A stretch of 37,784 bases of DNA from an uncultured Rhodospirillales bacterium (GCA_945957125.1 CAMFJT010000024.1:1-37784); one strand, 5' to 3'. Counted from the stretch's first letter, positions 1 through 7,632 are shown. Notes: generated from the sequence alone by a model not told the origin. Numbers and translations: made by a program.

Positions 1-50
1 GGAACTTCTTCATGCACTCGGGATATGCGTCAGATTAATCGCTCGATGCT

Positions 51-689
51 CTAGCTGCCGCTGACCGGCGTGTTGCTCCAAAGGCGCTCGCCGTAGGCGC
101 CGGCCACGCCGGCATCGATCTGGGCGGCGACATCCTCGCCGGCACCGATCCGCGGCGCGATGATCTTGCCGAAGGAGATGCGGCCCGGCGCCGGCCACTT
201 CTCGGGCTTCCACAGATTGGCGCGCACGATCGAACGGGCGCAGTGGAAATAGCAATGCTTGATGTGGACGCGCGTGGCCAGCAGCGCGGGCTTGCCGAGC
301 GACGAGAGCGATTCGACCAGATCGGCATCGTCGAACACTTCCGCCGTGCCGGAAATGCGCAGCGTCTCGCCGGTCGCCGGTACCAGCGCGATCATGCCGA
401 TCTTTCCGTTGGTGACGATGTTGCTGAGGCCGAAGGCGAGATTGTTGCCGATCCGCTCGGGGATCAGCAGCGTGCGCGGATCCTCTACCCGGATGAAGCC
501 CGGCTCGTCGCCCTTGGGCGAGACCTCGATCGTGCCATCGGCCGCCGTGGTGCTGACCAGCGCGAACGGGCAGCGCTTCAGGAAGTCGATCGACTGATCG
601 TCGAGCGCGTCGAGGATCTTGCTGCGCGTCGCCGGTCGCGGCTCTGCAATGACGCGGCGCAGGTCGGCAAGGGAAGTCAGGCGGGCCAT
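51..689 (-). CDS. PPOX-class FMN-binding (pyridoxamine 5'-phosphate oxidase-like) family protein
   Basis: A 212-residue soluble protein. The stretch around residues 41-70 (FALVSTTAADGTIEVSPKG, then PGFIRVED) is the first strand pair of the split-barrel flavin fold, where small molecules are reduced or oxidised with FMN or F420. It is followed by a long conserved block ending in a RANLWKPEKW motif. The length and the C-terminal extension fit the MSMEG_1061-type PPOX subfamily rather than true PdxH, so a vitamin B6 role should not be assumed. The ATG at 689 is supported by GGAGA about 6 bases upstream. It is the last gene before the window edge, and its substrate is unknown. Confidence 0.85.
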   Translation of the reverse strand: MARLTSLADLRRVIAEPRPATRSKILDALDDQSIDFLKRCPFALVSTTAADGTIEVSPKGDEPGFIRVEDPRTLLIPERIGNNLAFGLSNIVTNGKIGMIALVPATGETLRISGTAEVFDDADLVESLSSLGKPALLATRVHIKHCYFHCARSIVRANLWKPEKWPAPGRISFGKIIAPRIGAGEDVAAQIDAGVAGAYGERLWSNTPVSGS

Positions 690-813
690 GACGGTCTCCG
701 TTCGCTATGAAGCCCTCGTGCCGGCGGGTCCGTGCGGGCGGAAGCTTCTTTTCGCAGCAACCCGGCGACGTTGGCAACAGCGGCGGCGCGCGAGACGCAA
801 GGTCGCCGCAGAG

Positions 814-1659
814 CTAGGGCATTCCCGCCGGCGGCGAGCGTGTCGAATCCCCTGCGCCCGGCGGGGGAAAGCGGGGGAATGGATCGGTCATGCCGCGCGG
901 ATCGAAGCGATCGCCGTAGCGTGGAGCGGGACCACCCTGTATGGGACCGCGGAAATCGGGTCCCCGGCCGGAATTGCGATCGCCGAAACCGGAACTCTTC
1001 ACGGCTCCATCGGCCCTGCCGTCGGCCCCTCGCGCGCCGAGACCTTCGAGCATGCGCATCTGCTCGGAGAACGCTCCCCGCGGTGCCGCGACGGGGGCCA
1101 TCGGACCGTGCCCGACCGTTGTGCTGACCTGCCATCCCGGTGCGGTGACGGTCTGCGTCAGTCCGGCACCCGTCATCGTCATCTGGTGACCGAAGAGGAA
1201 GGTCGCCGTGGTCTCGTTCGGCTCGACCTTGAACAGCACGATCCCACCGCGAATGCCGATCGTGCCCGATGGCGTGTTGACGGTGATCGGCACCGTCTTG
1301 CTGATCCGCCCGCCGACCAGCCGGAACACGCCCAGCGACGCCGTCAAGCCGAGCTCGCCGAGCCGCCGATCGTTGTCGTAGACGAACCGGTCGAGCGTCA
1401 GGCGGGCCTGTGGACCTACCGTCAGGGCCGTGCCGTCGAGGAACAGGAGATGCGCGCGGTCGGCGGCGCCGGTCGTCACCAGCTCGCCCGCTTGCAGGTC
1501 GATGCCGACCCGCAATACGCGTTCCTGCTCGGCGGGAGGCTTGCCCAGCGGCTGACCGGCAGTCGCCGAGGCGATGCCGATCGGTTCAGATCGTGCCGGC
1601 GCCGTCGCCGACAGCGATGTAATGGCCAGGAGCACGGCCGCGAGAGTCTCGAAACGCAT
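814..1659 (-). CDS. FecR domain-containing exported protein
   Basis: About 281 residues. The N-terminus (MRFETLAAVLLAITSLSATAPARS) reads as a Sec signal peptide with a likely cut after ARS, so the protein should be periplasmic. Residues about 50-150 match the FecR fold: GELVTTGAADRAHLLFLDGT, then LTVGPQARLTLDRFVYD, then the TPSGTIGIRGG motif typical of FecR proteins. The C-terminal 80 residues are low-complexity and rich in Gly, Pro and Arg. Unlike classical FecR it has no sigma factor or TonB receptor beside it, so an anti-sigma role is unlikely; stand-alone FecR proteins of this kind are of unknown function. A GTG two codons upstream (1665) is an alternative start, and neither start has a strong ribosome site. 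Confidence 0.8.
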   Translation of the reverse strand: MRFETLAAVLLAITSLSATAPARSEPIGIASATAGQPLGKPPAEQERVLRVGIDLQAGELVTTGAADRAHLLFLDGTALTVGPQARLTLDRFVYDNDRRLGELGLTASLGVFRLVGGRISKTVPITVNTPSGTIGIRGGIVLFKVEPNETTATFLFGHQMTMTGAGLTQTVTAPGWQVSTTVGHGPMAPVAAPRGAFSEQMRMLEGLGARGADGRADGAVKSSGFGDRNSGRGPDFRGPIQGGPAPRYGDRFDPRGMTDPFPRFPPPGAGDSTRSPPAGMP

Positions 1660-1761
1660 CGTCACCGCGGTGATTACGACTGCGTCGCAGTCTCCATCCC
1701 CGATATGGCGAAAAAAAGCCGGGCATCGTGTCCGATGCGGTATGCCCGGCCAGACCGCACT

Positions 1762-2817
1762 TCATCGGAAATGCGGGGCGATCTCGCGCATGAAACGGTC
1801 CATCTGCTCTTTCACCAGCGCGTGCGGCTTCTGGCCGTAGTTGAAATAGAGGATCACCTCGGCGACGCCGGAGGCCTCGACCGTCTTCAGCGTATCGACG
1901 ATGTGCTGCGGGCTGCCGCACAGGATCGACTTGTCGGTCAGCTTCTCCGGCCGCATGTCGCGCAGGATGTTCACGATCTCGACGAAGTACTTGTAGGTCG
2001 GCGGCACCTTCTCGCCCGACGAGGACGGGAAAGCCGCGATCAGCGCGTCCTGGAAGTAGCGTACCAGCGCCTCCTTGCCGTAGCGCTCCTCCTCCGGCGT
2101 CGAGGCGATGTGCACGAAGTAGGAGCACATGGCCCGCCGCATCGGCCGCTTGAAGGCGGTCTCGCAGGTCTCGCGATAGACCCGCACCGCATCAGCCAGC
2201 GACCCGTAGACCATGGCCGCCGCGAACGGCGCATAGATCACGTTCCAGTCGTTCTTCGCCGCCAGTTCCATCGAGGGCCGCGAGAAGCAGGCCACGTAGG
2301 GCCGAAGCGGGCTCTGCGCCGGCTTCGGGCGCACTTCGACATCGTTGAATTCGTAGAACCGGCCCTTGTGCGACCACCTGCCGGGCTCGGTCCAGGCCCG
2401 CCACACGATCTCCAGCCCCTCCGCGAACAACTCCGCGGAGTCGTCGAACGGCATCTGGAAGGGATCGAATTCCTTGCGGTCGTAGCCGCGGCCGGCCGCG
2501 AAGTCGACTCGCCCGCCCGACAGGAGATCGAGCGTCGCCCATTCCTCGGCGACATGCAGCGGATGGTGGACCGGCAGCAGCGTCACGGCAGGGGCCAGCC
2601 GCAGCCTGGTGGTCGCGCCCGCCAGCTGTGCCAGCATCGCCAGCGGCGAGGCGTTGACGCCCAGCAGGTTGAAATGATGCTCGCCGATCCAGGCCGAGTT
2701 CAGCCCGACCTTCTCCGCGTACAGCGCCTCGGCGAAGATGTCCTTGATGAAGTCCTCGGCCGAGCGCGTGTTGCCGGGATAGCGGTTGTCGCTCAGCGTG
2801 AAGTAGCCGAAGTCCAT
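1762..2817 (-). CDS. LLM-class (luciferase-like) flavin-dependent monooxygenase
   Basis: 351 residues of the bacterial-luciferase TIM-barrel superfamily, which oxidises substrates with reduced FMN or F420. Visible signatures are the early SAWIGEHHFN motif (residues about 40-50), the PAVTLLPVHHPLHVAEEWATLDLLSGGR block (about 77-105) with the family's cis-peptide/flavin-binding region, and FAAGRGYDRKEF. The length is normal. The ATG at 2817 has a strong AGGGAGGGG ribosome site. The gene lies 436 bases downstream of a second LLM gene, separated by palindromic repeats, and appears to have its own promoter with an overlapping palindrome at 2862-2883. The substrate cannot be read from sequence; alkane, aromatic or terpenoid compounds are all possible. 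Confidence 0.9.
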   Translation of the reverse strand: MDFGYFTLSDNRYPGNTRSAEDFIKDIFAEALYAEKVGLNSAWIGEHHFNLLGVNASPLAMLAQLAGATTRLRLAPAVTLLPVHHPLHVAEEWATLDLLSGGRVDFAAGRGYDRKEFDPFQMPFDDSAELFAEGLEIVWRAWTEPGRWSHKGRFYEFNDVEVRPKPAQSPLRPYVACFSRPSMELAAKNDWNVIYAPFAAAMVYGSLADAVRVYRETCETAFKRPMRRAMCSYFVHIASTPEEERYGKEALVRYFQDALIAAFPSSSGEKVPPTYKYFVEIVNILRDMRPEKLTDKSILCGSPQHIVDTLKTVEASGVAEVILYFNYGQKPHALVKEQMDRFMREIAPHFR

Positions 2818-2844
2818 GATGCCCCTCCCTGCCTTTTGCGGGGC

Positions 2845-2883
2845 AGGATAGGCGCTTGGGCATTATTTGCAAATGCAAATAAT
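2845..2883 (-). promoter_or_regulatory. Predicted promoter and overlapping palindromic operator of the LLM gene at 1762-2817
   Basis: The palindrome ATTATTTGC-AAAT-GCAAATAAT (9-base arms, 2862-2870 and 2875-2883) stands out as an AT-rich island in GC-rich DNA. On the minus strand a -35 candidate TTGCAA (2872-2867) lies inside it, followed after 16 bases by TATCCT (2850-2845). Transcription would then start near 2838, just before the gene start at 2817. Symmetric ATTTGC/GCAAAT-type sites are common for MarR-family dimers, and a MarR gene lies 2.6 kb away (5450-5884). The pairing of that regulator with this site is inference. Confidence 0.55.
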
Positions 2884-2888
2884 CAACC

Positions 2889-3229
2889 TTCCTCCTCCCC
2901 CGTCACACGGGGGAGGCCGGGTGGGGGGCGAGCGACGCGGCCGATATATCCGATCTCGGATCATGATCTTCGAACTGGCGGCAGTTCCACTGTGGCCTTC
3001 CCCCACCCGGCCTCCCCCGTATGACGCAGGGCTGTCCGGGGAAATTGGAGGGAGCCATTGAGTTCATGCTCCTCTCCCCCGATAGGGGGAGAGGAGCATG
3101 AAGCGCGGCGACCCTGGTCAGACCTTTGAATCCTGCGACGGCAGCGAGAGAATAGAATTCCACGGGATTGCGGATCGACGCCTCACCCCAGCTTGTTTCC
3201 CCGGACAGCCCTGCGTATGTCGGGGGAGG
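2889..3229. repeat. Composite of nested palindromic repeats filling the 436-base gap between two LLM genes
   Basis: The gap 2818-3253 holds no gene that I can support. It contains a hairpin CCTCCCCCG/CGGGGGAGG (2894-2916) followed by a CCGGGTGGGGGG tail. The same tail appears inverted at 2998-3019. There is a near-perfect 34-base inverted pair (3011-3044 against 3196-3229, with only the inner TATG/ACAT swapped). In the middle lies a perfect 16-base-arm hairpin of CATGCTCCTCTCCCCC with loop GATA (3065-3100). Related units recur at 7376-7412 and 31935-32025, which indicates dispersed repeat families rather than a unique structure. Confidence 0.75.
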
Positions 3230-3253
3230 AGGAAGAGGGGAGTCAAGGCTCGG

Positions 3254-4435
3254 TCACCACGTCTTGCCGCCGGCCACCTTGCCCTTCGCCTGCTCGTAGC
3301 GCTCGATCTCGGTGGCGACGGCTTGCGCCGACTCGGCACCTGCGGTCTCGTGCTTGGCGGTGGCGTTGTCGTAGCTCGCAACCCGGAGCGCGTTCGACTG
3401 GCGCTGGAAGCGCGGATGGACGTAGCGCGCCATCAGCTCGTAGCTCCTCTTCGTCGCCTCCCAGTCGGCCCAGTTGTGCGCCAGCAGCAGCACCGCGCCG
3501 AAGCCGCCGTTCGAGCCCTGCCACAGGCGCTCGAAGTGGCGCACGCAATCGTCCGGCGTGCCGATGCAGGCGAGCCCGCTGCTGGTCAGGTACTCGACCG
3601 GATCGGCGATGCCGGGCGGCACGATCGGGAAGGTCGCCACGTCGGTGAAGTACTTGCAGAAGTCGGCCAGGCCGTGCGCCATGTCGGCGCGCGCCTTCTC
3701 GCGCGTTTCCGCGACGTGCGCGAAGGTGACGATGCGCCACTTCGAGCGGTCCGCCACCTTGCCGGCCTTGCGCGCCTCCTCCTCGTGGATCGACCAGTTC
3801 TTCGCGTGGCCGAGCAGCGCCTCGTCCGACGTCCCGCCGATCGACAGCATGCCGATGCCGTGCTTGCCCGAGGCCACCGCGCCGACCGGCGAGCGCGAGC
3901 AGGCGACCGCCATCTCCATGGCCGGCTGCGAGTACGACATGAGCTGCAGCCGCGCCTCGTTGAGCACGAACCAGTCGGTCGTGCGGCTGACCGTGCCGCC
4001 CTTCATCAGCTCGACGATGCAATCGAGCGACTCGTTCATGCGCCGCCGCTGGTCGGCCGCCTTCAGGCCGATCTTGTCGGCGTCGTAGATCAGCGCGCCG
4101 GGGCCGACGCCGAACATCGCCCGCCCGCGCGCCATATGGTCGAGCTGCATCATCCGCGAGGCAAGCGTGAACGGGTGATGGTAGGGCAGCGAGACCACGC
4201 CGGTGCCGAGGCGGATGTTGCGCGTGCGCTGGGCGGCAGCCGCGAGGAACATCTCGGGGCAGGCGATGATCTCGAAGCCACCCGAATGGTGCTCGCCGAT
4301 CCAGGCCTCGTGGTAGTTCAGCCGGTCGAGATGCTCGACCAGCTCCATGTCGCGCTCGATGGCGAGCGTCGGGTTCTCGCCCAGCGCGTGGAACGGGGCG
4401 AGGAAGATCCCGGTGCGCAGATAACGATCTTGCAT
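3254..4435 (-). CDS. LLM-class (luciferase-like) flavin-dependent monooxygenase
   Basis: 393 residues. The N-terminus (RYLRTGIFLAPFHALGENP), the HEAWIGEHHSGGFEI motif (about 42-55), GTGVVSLPYHHPFTLASRMMQLDHMARGRAMFGVGPG (about 78-115) and a C-terminal GGFGAVLLLAHNWA block place it among group II LLM oxygenases, close to limonene-monooxygenase-like and alkanal-monooxygenase-like proteins. It is longer than the neighbouring paralogue at 1762-2817 and clearly divergent from it, so this is not a recent tandem copy. The ATG at 4435 has AGGAGA 8 bases upstream. The dehydrogenase stop lies only 27 bases ahead, so the two are probably cotranscribed (SDR, then LLM). An oxygenase followed by alcohol/ketone oxidation is plausible. 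Confidence 0.9.
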   Translation of the reverse strand: MQDRYLRTGIFLAPFHALGENPTLAIERDMELVEHLDRLNYHEAWIGEHHSGGFEIIACPEMFLAAAAQRTRNIRLGTGVVSLPYHHPFTLASRMMQLDHMARGRAMFGVGPGALIYDADKIGLKAADQRRRMNESLDCIVELMKGGTVSRTTDWFVLNEARLQLMSYSQPAMEMAVACSRSPVGAVASGKHGIGMLSIGGTSDEALLGHAKNWSIHEEEARKAGKVADRSKWRIVTFAHVAETREKARADMAHGLADFCKYFTDVATFPIVPPGIADPVEYLTSSGLACIGTPDDCVRHFERLWQGSNGGFGAVLLLAHNWADWEATKRSYELMARYVHPRFQRQSNALRVASYDNATAKHETAGAESAQAVATEIERYEQAKGKVAGGKTW

Positions 4436-4462
4436 TGTGTGTCTCCTTCGATGCGTGTCGTG

Positions 4463-5230
4463 TCAGACCGTCCTGAAACCGCCGTCCGCCATGACGATGC
4501 AGCCAGTGACGTAGGCCGACATGTCCGAGGCGAGGAACACCGCCGGGCCGGCGATGTCCTCGGGCTTGCCGGGGCGGTTGAGCGGTGTATGGCGCATGAC
4601 GTTGGCGACCATGTCGGGATTCTTCGCCCGCGCCTCGGCATTGATCTTCGTCTCGATCATGCCGGGACCGATGGCGTTGACGCGCACGCCGTCCTTGCCG
4701 AGTTCCGCCGCCAGCGCCCGTGTGAAGCCGAGCACGCCGTGCTTGGAGGTCGTGTAGGCCGCCGAGTTGGGCCAGCTCACATGCACGAACGACTGGATCG
4801 AGCCGATATTGACCACCCGTCCCTTGGTCGCGCGGAGCTGGTCGAGGAAAGCATGGGTGACGTTGAACATGCCGTCGAGATTGATCGACAGGATGTCGTC
4901 CCAGTCCTTCGCCACCGCGATCGGATCGCCGGTGATCGGGTTGCGCCGGTTGATGCCCGCATTGTTGACCAGGATCGAGATGTTGCCGCCCCTGGCGATC
5001 TCCGCCGCGACGGCCTTGCAGGCCTGCCGATCTGTCACGTCGAGCCTCATCGACGAGGCCCTGCCGCCCGCCGCCGTGACGAGCCCGACCGTCTCCTCGG
5101 CGCCCGCCGGATTGCTGTCGAGCACGATGACCCGCGCCCCTTCGCGCGCATAGGCCTGGCAGATCCCCTGCCCGATGCCCGATCCGCCGCCGGTCACTGC
5201 CGCGACATGCCCTTCCAACAGACCCGCCAT
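4463..5230 (-). CDS. SDR-family NAD(P)-dependent oxidoreductase
   Basis: 255 residues, the classical short-chain dehydrogenase length. The cofactor motif TGGGSGIG is at residues 13-20, NNAG at 89-92, the catalytic Ser near 144 (NIGS), and the YxxxK pair at Tyr159 and Lys163. The C-terminus has the usual PEDIAGPAVFLASDMSAYVTG and ends ADGGFRTV. Asp38 after the second strand (VIVLDS) points to NAD rather than NADP. The ATG at 5230 follows a strong AGGAGG. It lies upstream of an LLM oxygenase and downstream of a MarR regulator and an HpaB-type hydroxylase, so it probably oxidises a hydroxylated intermediate of the same catabolic route. The exact substrate is unknown. Confidence 0.92.
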   Translation of the reverse strand: MAGLLEGHVAAVTGGGSGIGQGICQAYAREGARVIVLDSNPAGAEETVGLVTAAGGRASSMRLDVTDRQACKAVAAEIARGGNISILVNNAGINRRNPITGDPIAVAKDWDDILSINLDGMFNVTHAFLDQLRATKGRVVNIGSIQSFVHVSWPNSAAYTTSKHGVLGFTRALAAELGKDGVRVNAIGPGMIETKINAEARAKNPDMVANVMRHTPLNRPGKPEDIAGPAVFLASDMSAYVTGCIVMADGGFRTV

Positions 5231-5252
5231 TTCGTTTCCTCCTTTTCAGCCC

Positions 5253-5350
5253 GTCGTCCCGAGCGTAGCCGAGGGACCTCGTCTGCACATCAAGGCAGCT
5301 ACCCATGGAGAGAAGGTCCCTCCACTCCGCTTCGCTCCGGTCGGGACGAC
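5253..5350. repeat. Palindromic repeat, GTCGTCCCGAGCG family, copy 1
   Basis: The unit begins GTCGTCCCGAGCGTAGCCGA and ends with the inverted CTCCGGTCGGGACGAC, giving a long imperfect hairpin between the MarR and SDR genes. The central part carries CACATCAAGGCAGCT, which is shared with the next copy. It probably separates the MarR and SDR transcripts or forms a strong mRNA structure. Confidence 0.75.
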
Positions 5351-5370
5351 GGCGGGGCGTTCCCCCTCCC

Positions 5371-5441
5371 GTCGTCCCGAGCGCAGCCGAGGGACCTCCT
5401 CTCCACATCAAGGCAGCTTGCCCCACTCCGGTCGGGACGAC
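5371..5441. repeat. Palindromic repeat, GTCGTCCCGAGCG family, copy 2
   Basis: A shortened version of copy 1, with the same outer arms (GTCGTCCCGAGCGCAGCCGA and CTCCGGTCGGGACGAC) and the same CACATCAAGGCAGCT core. It lies 20 bases from copy 1 in direct orientation. It ends 8 bases before the MarR stop codon, so it lies in the 3' end region of that gene's mRNA. Confidence 0.75.
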
Positions 5442-5449
5442 GGTACTCT

Positions 5450-5884
5450 CTACCCTTCCAGCTCCTCGATGTTATCGTAGAGGCGGCGCAGGGCGCGTTT
5501 GAGCACGGCCGCTTCGCGCGCGGTGAAACCGGCGAGGGCGACGGCCTCGTAGCGGTCGGCGATCGGCAGGATGCGGCGGGTCAGGCGGCGGCCGGCGGCG
5601 GTGACGTGCAGCGCCACGACGCGCGCGTCGGCGGCGTCGCGGCGGCGCTCGACAAGGCCGCCACGCTCCATGTTGTCGACCAGGCGCGTGAGGGTAGAGA
5701 CCTCGATCGAGATCGTCTTCGAGAGATCGCCCATCCGCCGGCCGTCGCTCTCGTGCAGGGCGGCCAGCACGCGCCAGATCTGCAGCGAGGCACCGAGCGG
5801 CCGCATCTCCTCGGCGAACGCGGCGGCGATGCGTGCGCCGGCGCGGTTCAGGAGGTAGGGCAGATAGGAATCGAGCGGCCCCAT
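5450..5884 (-). CDS. MarR-family transcriptional regulator
   Basis: 144 residues. A winged helix-turn-helix occupies about residues 30-100: LQIWRVLAALHESDGRRMGDL, the recognition region ISIEVSTLTRLVDNMERGGLVERR, and the wing with DAADARVVALHVTAAGRRL, a typical MarR wing. MarR proteins are dimeric, usually ligand-released repressors of aromatic catabolism or efflux. The gene begins 16 bases after the stop of the HpaB-type hydroxylase gene, so it is probably cotranscribed with it and autoregulated by that operon's inducer. The ribosome site is weak (GGAACGG). The palindrome at 2862-2883 is one candidate target. Confidence 0.92.
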   Translation of the reverse strand: MGPLDSYLPYLLNRAGARIAAAFAEEMRPLGASLQIWRVLAALHESDGRRMGDLSKTISIEVSTLTRLVDNMERGGLVERRRDAADARVVALHVTAAGRRLTRRILPIADRYEAVALAGFTAREAAVLKRALRRLYDNIEELEG

Positions 5885-5900
5885 GACCGTTCCGCGCGCC

Positions 5901-7358
5901 TCACGGCTCCAGCAGGCGATGCACCATCGCCTCGCATTCGCCCGTCACCGGGCTCCTGAACCAGCGCTGCGCGTTGAGGTCGGGATCGCCGGAGTAGAGG
6001 CGTTCGTAGAGCCCGGCGCGCGAGCCGAACTCGGTGCCGGTCATGTCCCAGGCGAGCTTCATCAGCTCGAGGCGATGGCGAGCGTCGATCCCCGGCCCGA
6101 TCAGCCATTCGTCCATCAGCCGGCCGACATCGGGATGGCCGTAATCCGCCTCGGTCATCGCCAGCACGCCCGAGCCGGCAGCCATGCGCAGCACGTCGGC
6201 CGCCTTGGTGTTGGCGTAGGGAAAGAAGAAGTTGGTGGCGGCATTGCCCGGGCTGCCGATCGCGCGCGCCTCGCTGACGCCGTCGCCTTCCGGCACCAGC
6301 CTGCCCTGCGCGAAGGCCTCGACCCGGCGCAGGATGTCGGCCATCGCACCCGAGCGGATGCCCTCGGCGATCGTCACCAGCGCGGTCAGCTCACCGATCG
6401 CGGCCTGGTAGCGGGGCGTCTTGTCCCGGCCGTTGGCGCGGGCGATCGCCAGCGCCATGCCGGTGAGGAAGCGCAGCTTCGCCGTCGAGCGCGTGCAGGC
6501 CTGCAGCGAGGTGTAGCCCGCGCGGTTGGCCATGATGCCGTTGTAGGCCTCGATGTCGCCGGCCACGATCGTGCGCTCGTTCGGCACGAAGACCTTGTCG
6601 AACATCAGCACCGCGTCGCCCTCGTCGAACCGGCTGCTCAGCGGTCGGTCGAAACGGCCCTGTCCGCGATGGAAGCTCTCGCGCGCCAGGGTGGTGAGGC
6701 CGGGTGCGTTCATCGGCACGACGAACGCCAGCGCGAACCGCTCCTCGCCCGGCAGGCGCGGATGGTACGGGCCGACGTAGCATTCGTTCGCCACCGGCGC
6801 GAGCGTCGAGAGCAGGCGGCAGCCGCTGACCACGATGCCGTCGGGCCGACGCTCGACGAGGTGCACGGCCTGCGACGGCGCGTCGGGCTTCGAGCGGTCC
6901 GACTGCGGATCGATCAGCGCGTGGGTGACCTGCAGGTCGTTGTCGCGGCAATGATCGACGATCCATTGCGCGCTCTCGGCCGCCGCGGTCTTGCCGATCA
7001 TGCGCATGGCCACGACCGTATCGACCAGGAAACCCGACATGAAATCGGTCAGCCGGCCCATCAGCCCATAGGTTCGCATCGCGCGCAGGTGGTAGCAGCC
7101 GGCGAGCGCGCGCACCTCGTCCGCCGTGCGCGCCTCGAGATAGGTCTTGCTCACGGTCTCGCCCGTCCTGGGCGAAGCGAAGGTCAGGACATCTCGCCAG
7201 GCCGGCTCGTGCTGGTCGTCATAGAGCGACGCCAGCGTGCCGATCACTCCCTGCAGCGGCGCATAGCCGGTGACGTCGGTCACCAGCGCGCCGTCGATGT
7301 ACAGCGTCCGGCCGTCGCGCAGCGAGTCGACGTATTGCTTCCCGGTCTTGATCGCCAT
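5901..7358 (-). CDS. 4-hydroxyphenylacetate 3-hydroxylase (HpaB)-family flavin monooxygenase
   Basis: 485 residues from the preferred ATG at 7358. The start is MAIKTGKQYVDSL, the usual N-terminus of HpaB/PvcC-like FADH2-dependent enzymes. Family features are DGRTLYIDGALVTDVTGY, the HALIDPQSDRS segment near residue 145, the active-site stretch FDKVFVPNERTIV, and the C-terminal PGIDARHRLELMKLAWDMTGTEFGSR. No reductase (HpaC) gene is in the window, so reduced flavin must come from elsewhere. A frame extension to 7388 lies inside a repeat, and AAGGGA sits upstream of 7358, so I chose the shorter start. The substrate is probably a phenol or similar aromatic; 4-hydroxyphenylacetate itself is not proven. 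Confidence 0.88.
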   Translation of the reverse strand: MAIKTGKQYVDSLRDGRTLYIDGALVTDVTGYAPLQGVIGTLASLYDDQHEPAWRDVLTFASPRTGETVSKTYLEARTADEVRALAGCYHLRAMRTYGLMGRLTDFMSGFLVDTVVAMRMIGKTAAAESAQWIVDHCRDNDLQVTHALIDPQSDRSKPDAPSQAVHLVERRPDGIVVSGCRLLSTLAPVANECYVGPYHPRLPGEERFALAFVVPMNAPGLTTLARESFHRGQGRFDRPLSSRFDEGDAVLMFDKVFVPNERTIVAGDIEAYNGIMANRAGYTSLQACTRSTAKLRFLTGMALAIARANGRDKTPRYQAAIGELTALVTIAEGIRSGAMADILRRVEAFAQGRLVPEGDGVSEARAIGSPGNAATNFFFPYANTKAADVLRMAAGSGVLAMTEADYGHPDVGRLMDEWLIGPGIDARHRLELMKLAWDMTGTEFGSRAGLYERLYSGDPDLNAQRWFRSPVTGECEAMVHRLLEP

Positions 7359-7375
7359 GTCGCTATCCCTTTTCT

Positions 7376-7412
7376 CCTCCCCCGTCATACGGGGGAGGCC
7401 GGGCGGGGGAAA
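7376..7412. repeat. Palindromic repeat unit CCTCCCCCG/CGGGGGAGG with CCGGGCGGGGG tail
   Basis: Hairpin arms lie at 7376-7384 and 7390-7398 with loop TCATA, followed by CCGGGCGGGGGAAA. It is the same family as the units at 2894-2928 and, inverted, 2998-3019. It lies immediately upstream of the HpaB-type gene start and overlaps its 5' leader. Confidence 0.7.
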
Positions 7413-7467
7413 GCCTCGGTAAAGCGGGCGGAAGACCGCCGGGTTCGTTGACTTTTGCCCCCTTCCC

Positions 7468-7578
7468 GTCGTCCCGAGCGGAGCGAAGCGTAGCCGAGGG
7501 ACCTGTTCATCCCGGCAGGCGTTGCATGAAGAGGTCCCTCCGCTGCGCCTCGCTACGCTCGGCTCCGGTCGGGACGAC
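7468..7578. repeat. Palindromic repeat, GTCGTCCCGAGCG family, copy 3
   Basis: Third copy of the element at 5253 and 5371. It opens GTCGTCCCGAGCGGAGCGA and closes GGCTCCGGTCGGGACGAC, with inner arms AGCGTAGCCGAGGGACCT against AGGTCCCTCCGC and GCTACGCTCGG. It fills most of the 274-base gap between the LysR regulator's end and the hydroxylase start. No gene is seen there. Confidence 0.75.
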
Positions 7579-7632
7579 GGCCTTTCTTGATCAAGGCTAA
7601 CGCCTATGCGTGGCGCGCCCCCAGCGAAGGCC

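Noticed and set aside
814..1659. FecR as part of an iron-responsive sigma/anti-sigma system
   Set aside because: No ECF sigma factor or TonB-dependent receptor lies beside it, and a signal peptide replaces the cytoplasmic anti-sigma part.
619..3024. 801-codon open frame on the plus strand
   Set aside because: It lies opposite the FecR and LLM genes, has no family signature, and has the Arg/Gln/His-rich composition of antisense frames in GC-rich DNA.
2889..3229. Possible CRISPR-like or tandem array
   Set aside because: The repeats are inverted and nested, with no regular spacers and no cas genes in the window.
3098..5959. 953-codon open frame on the plus strand
   Set aside because: It is antisense to LLM, SDR and MarR genes with clear motifs, and it runs through the palindromic repeats.
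5901..6160. Possible true hpaB operon for 4-hydroxyphenylacetate
   Set aside because: No hpaC reductase, hpaD or other meta-cleavage genes are adjacent, so a specific pathway name is not supported.
5883..7451. 522-codon open frame on the plus strand
   Set aside because: Shadow of the HpaB-type hydroxylase; Arg/His/Ala-rich with no domain.
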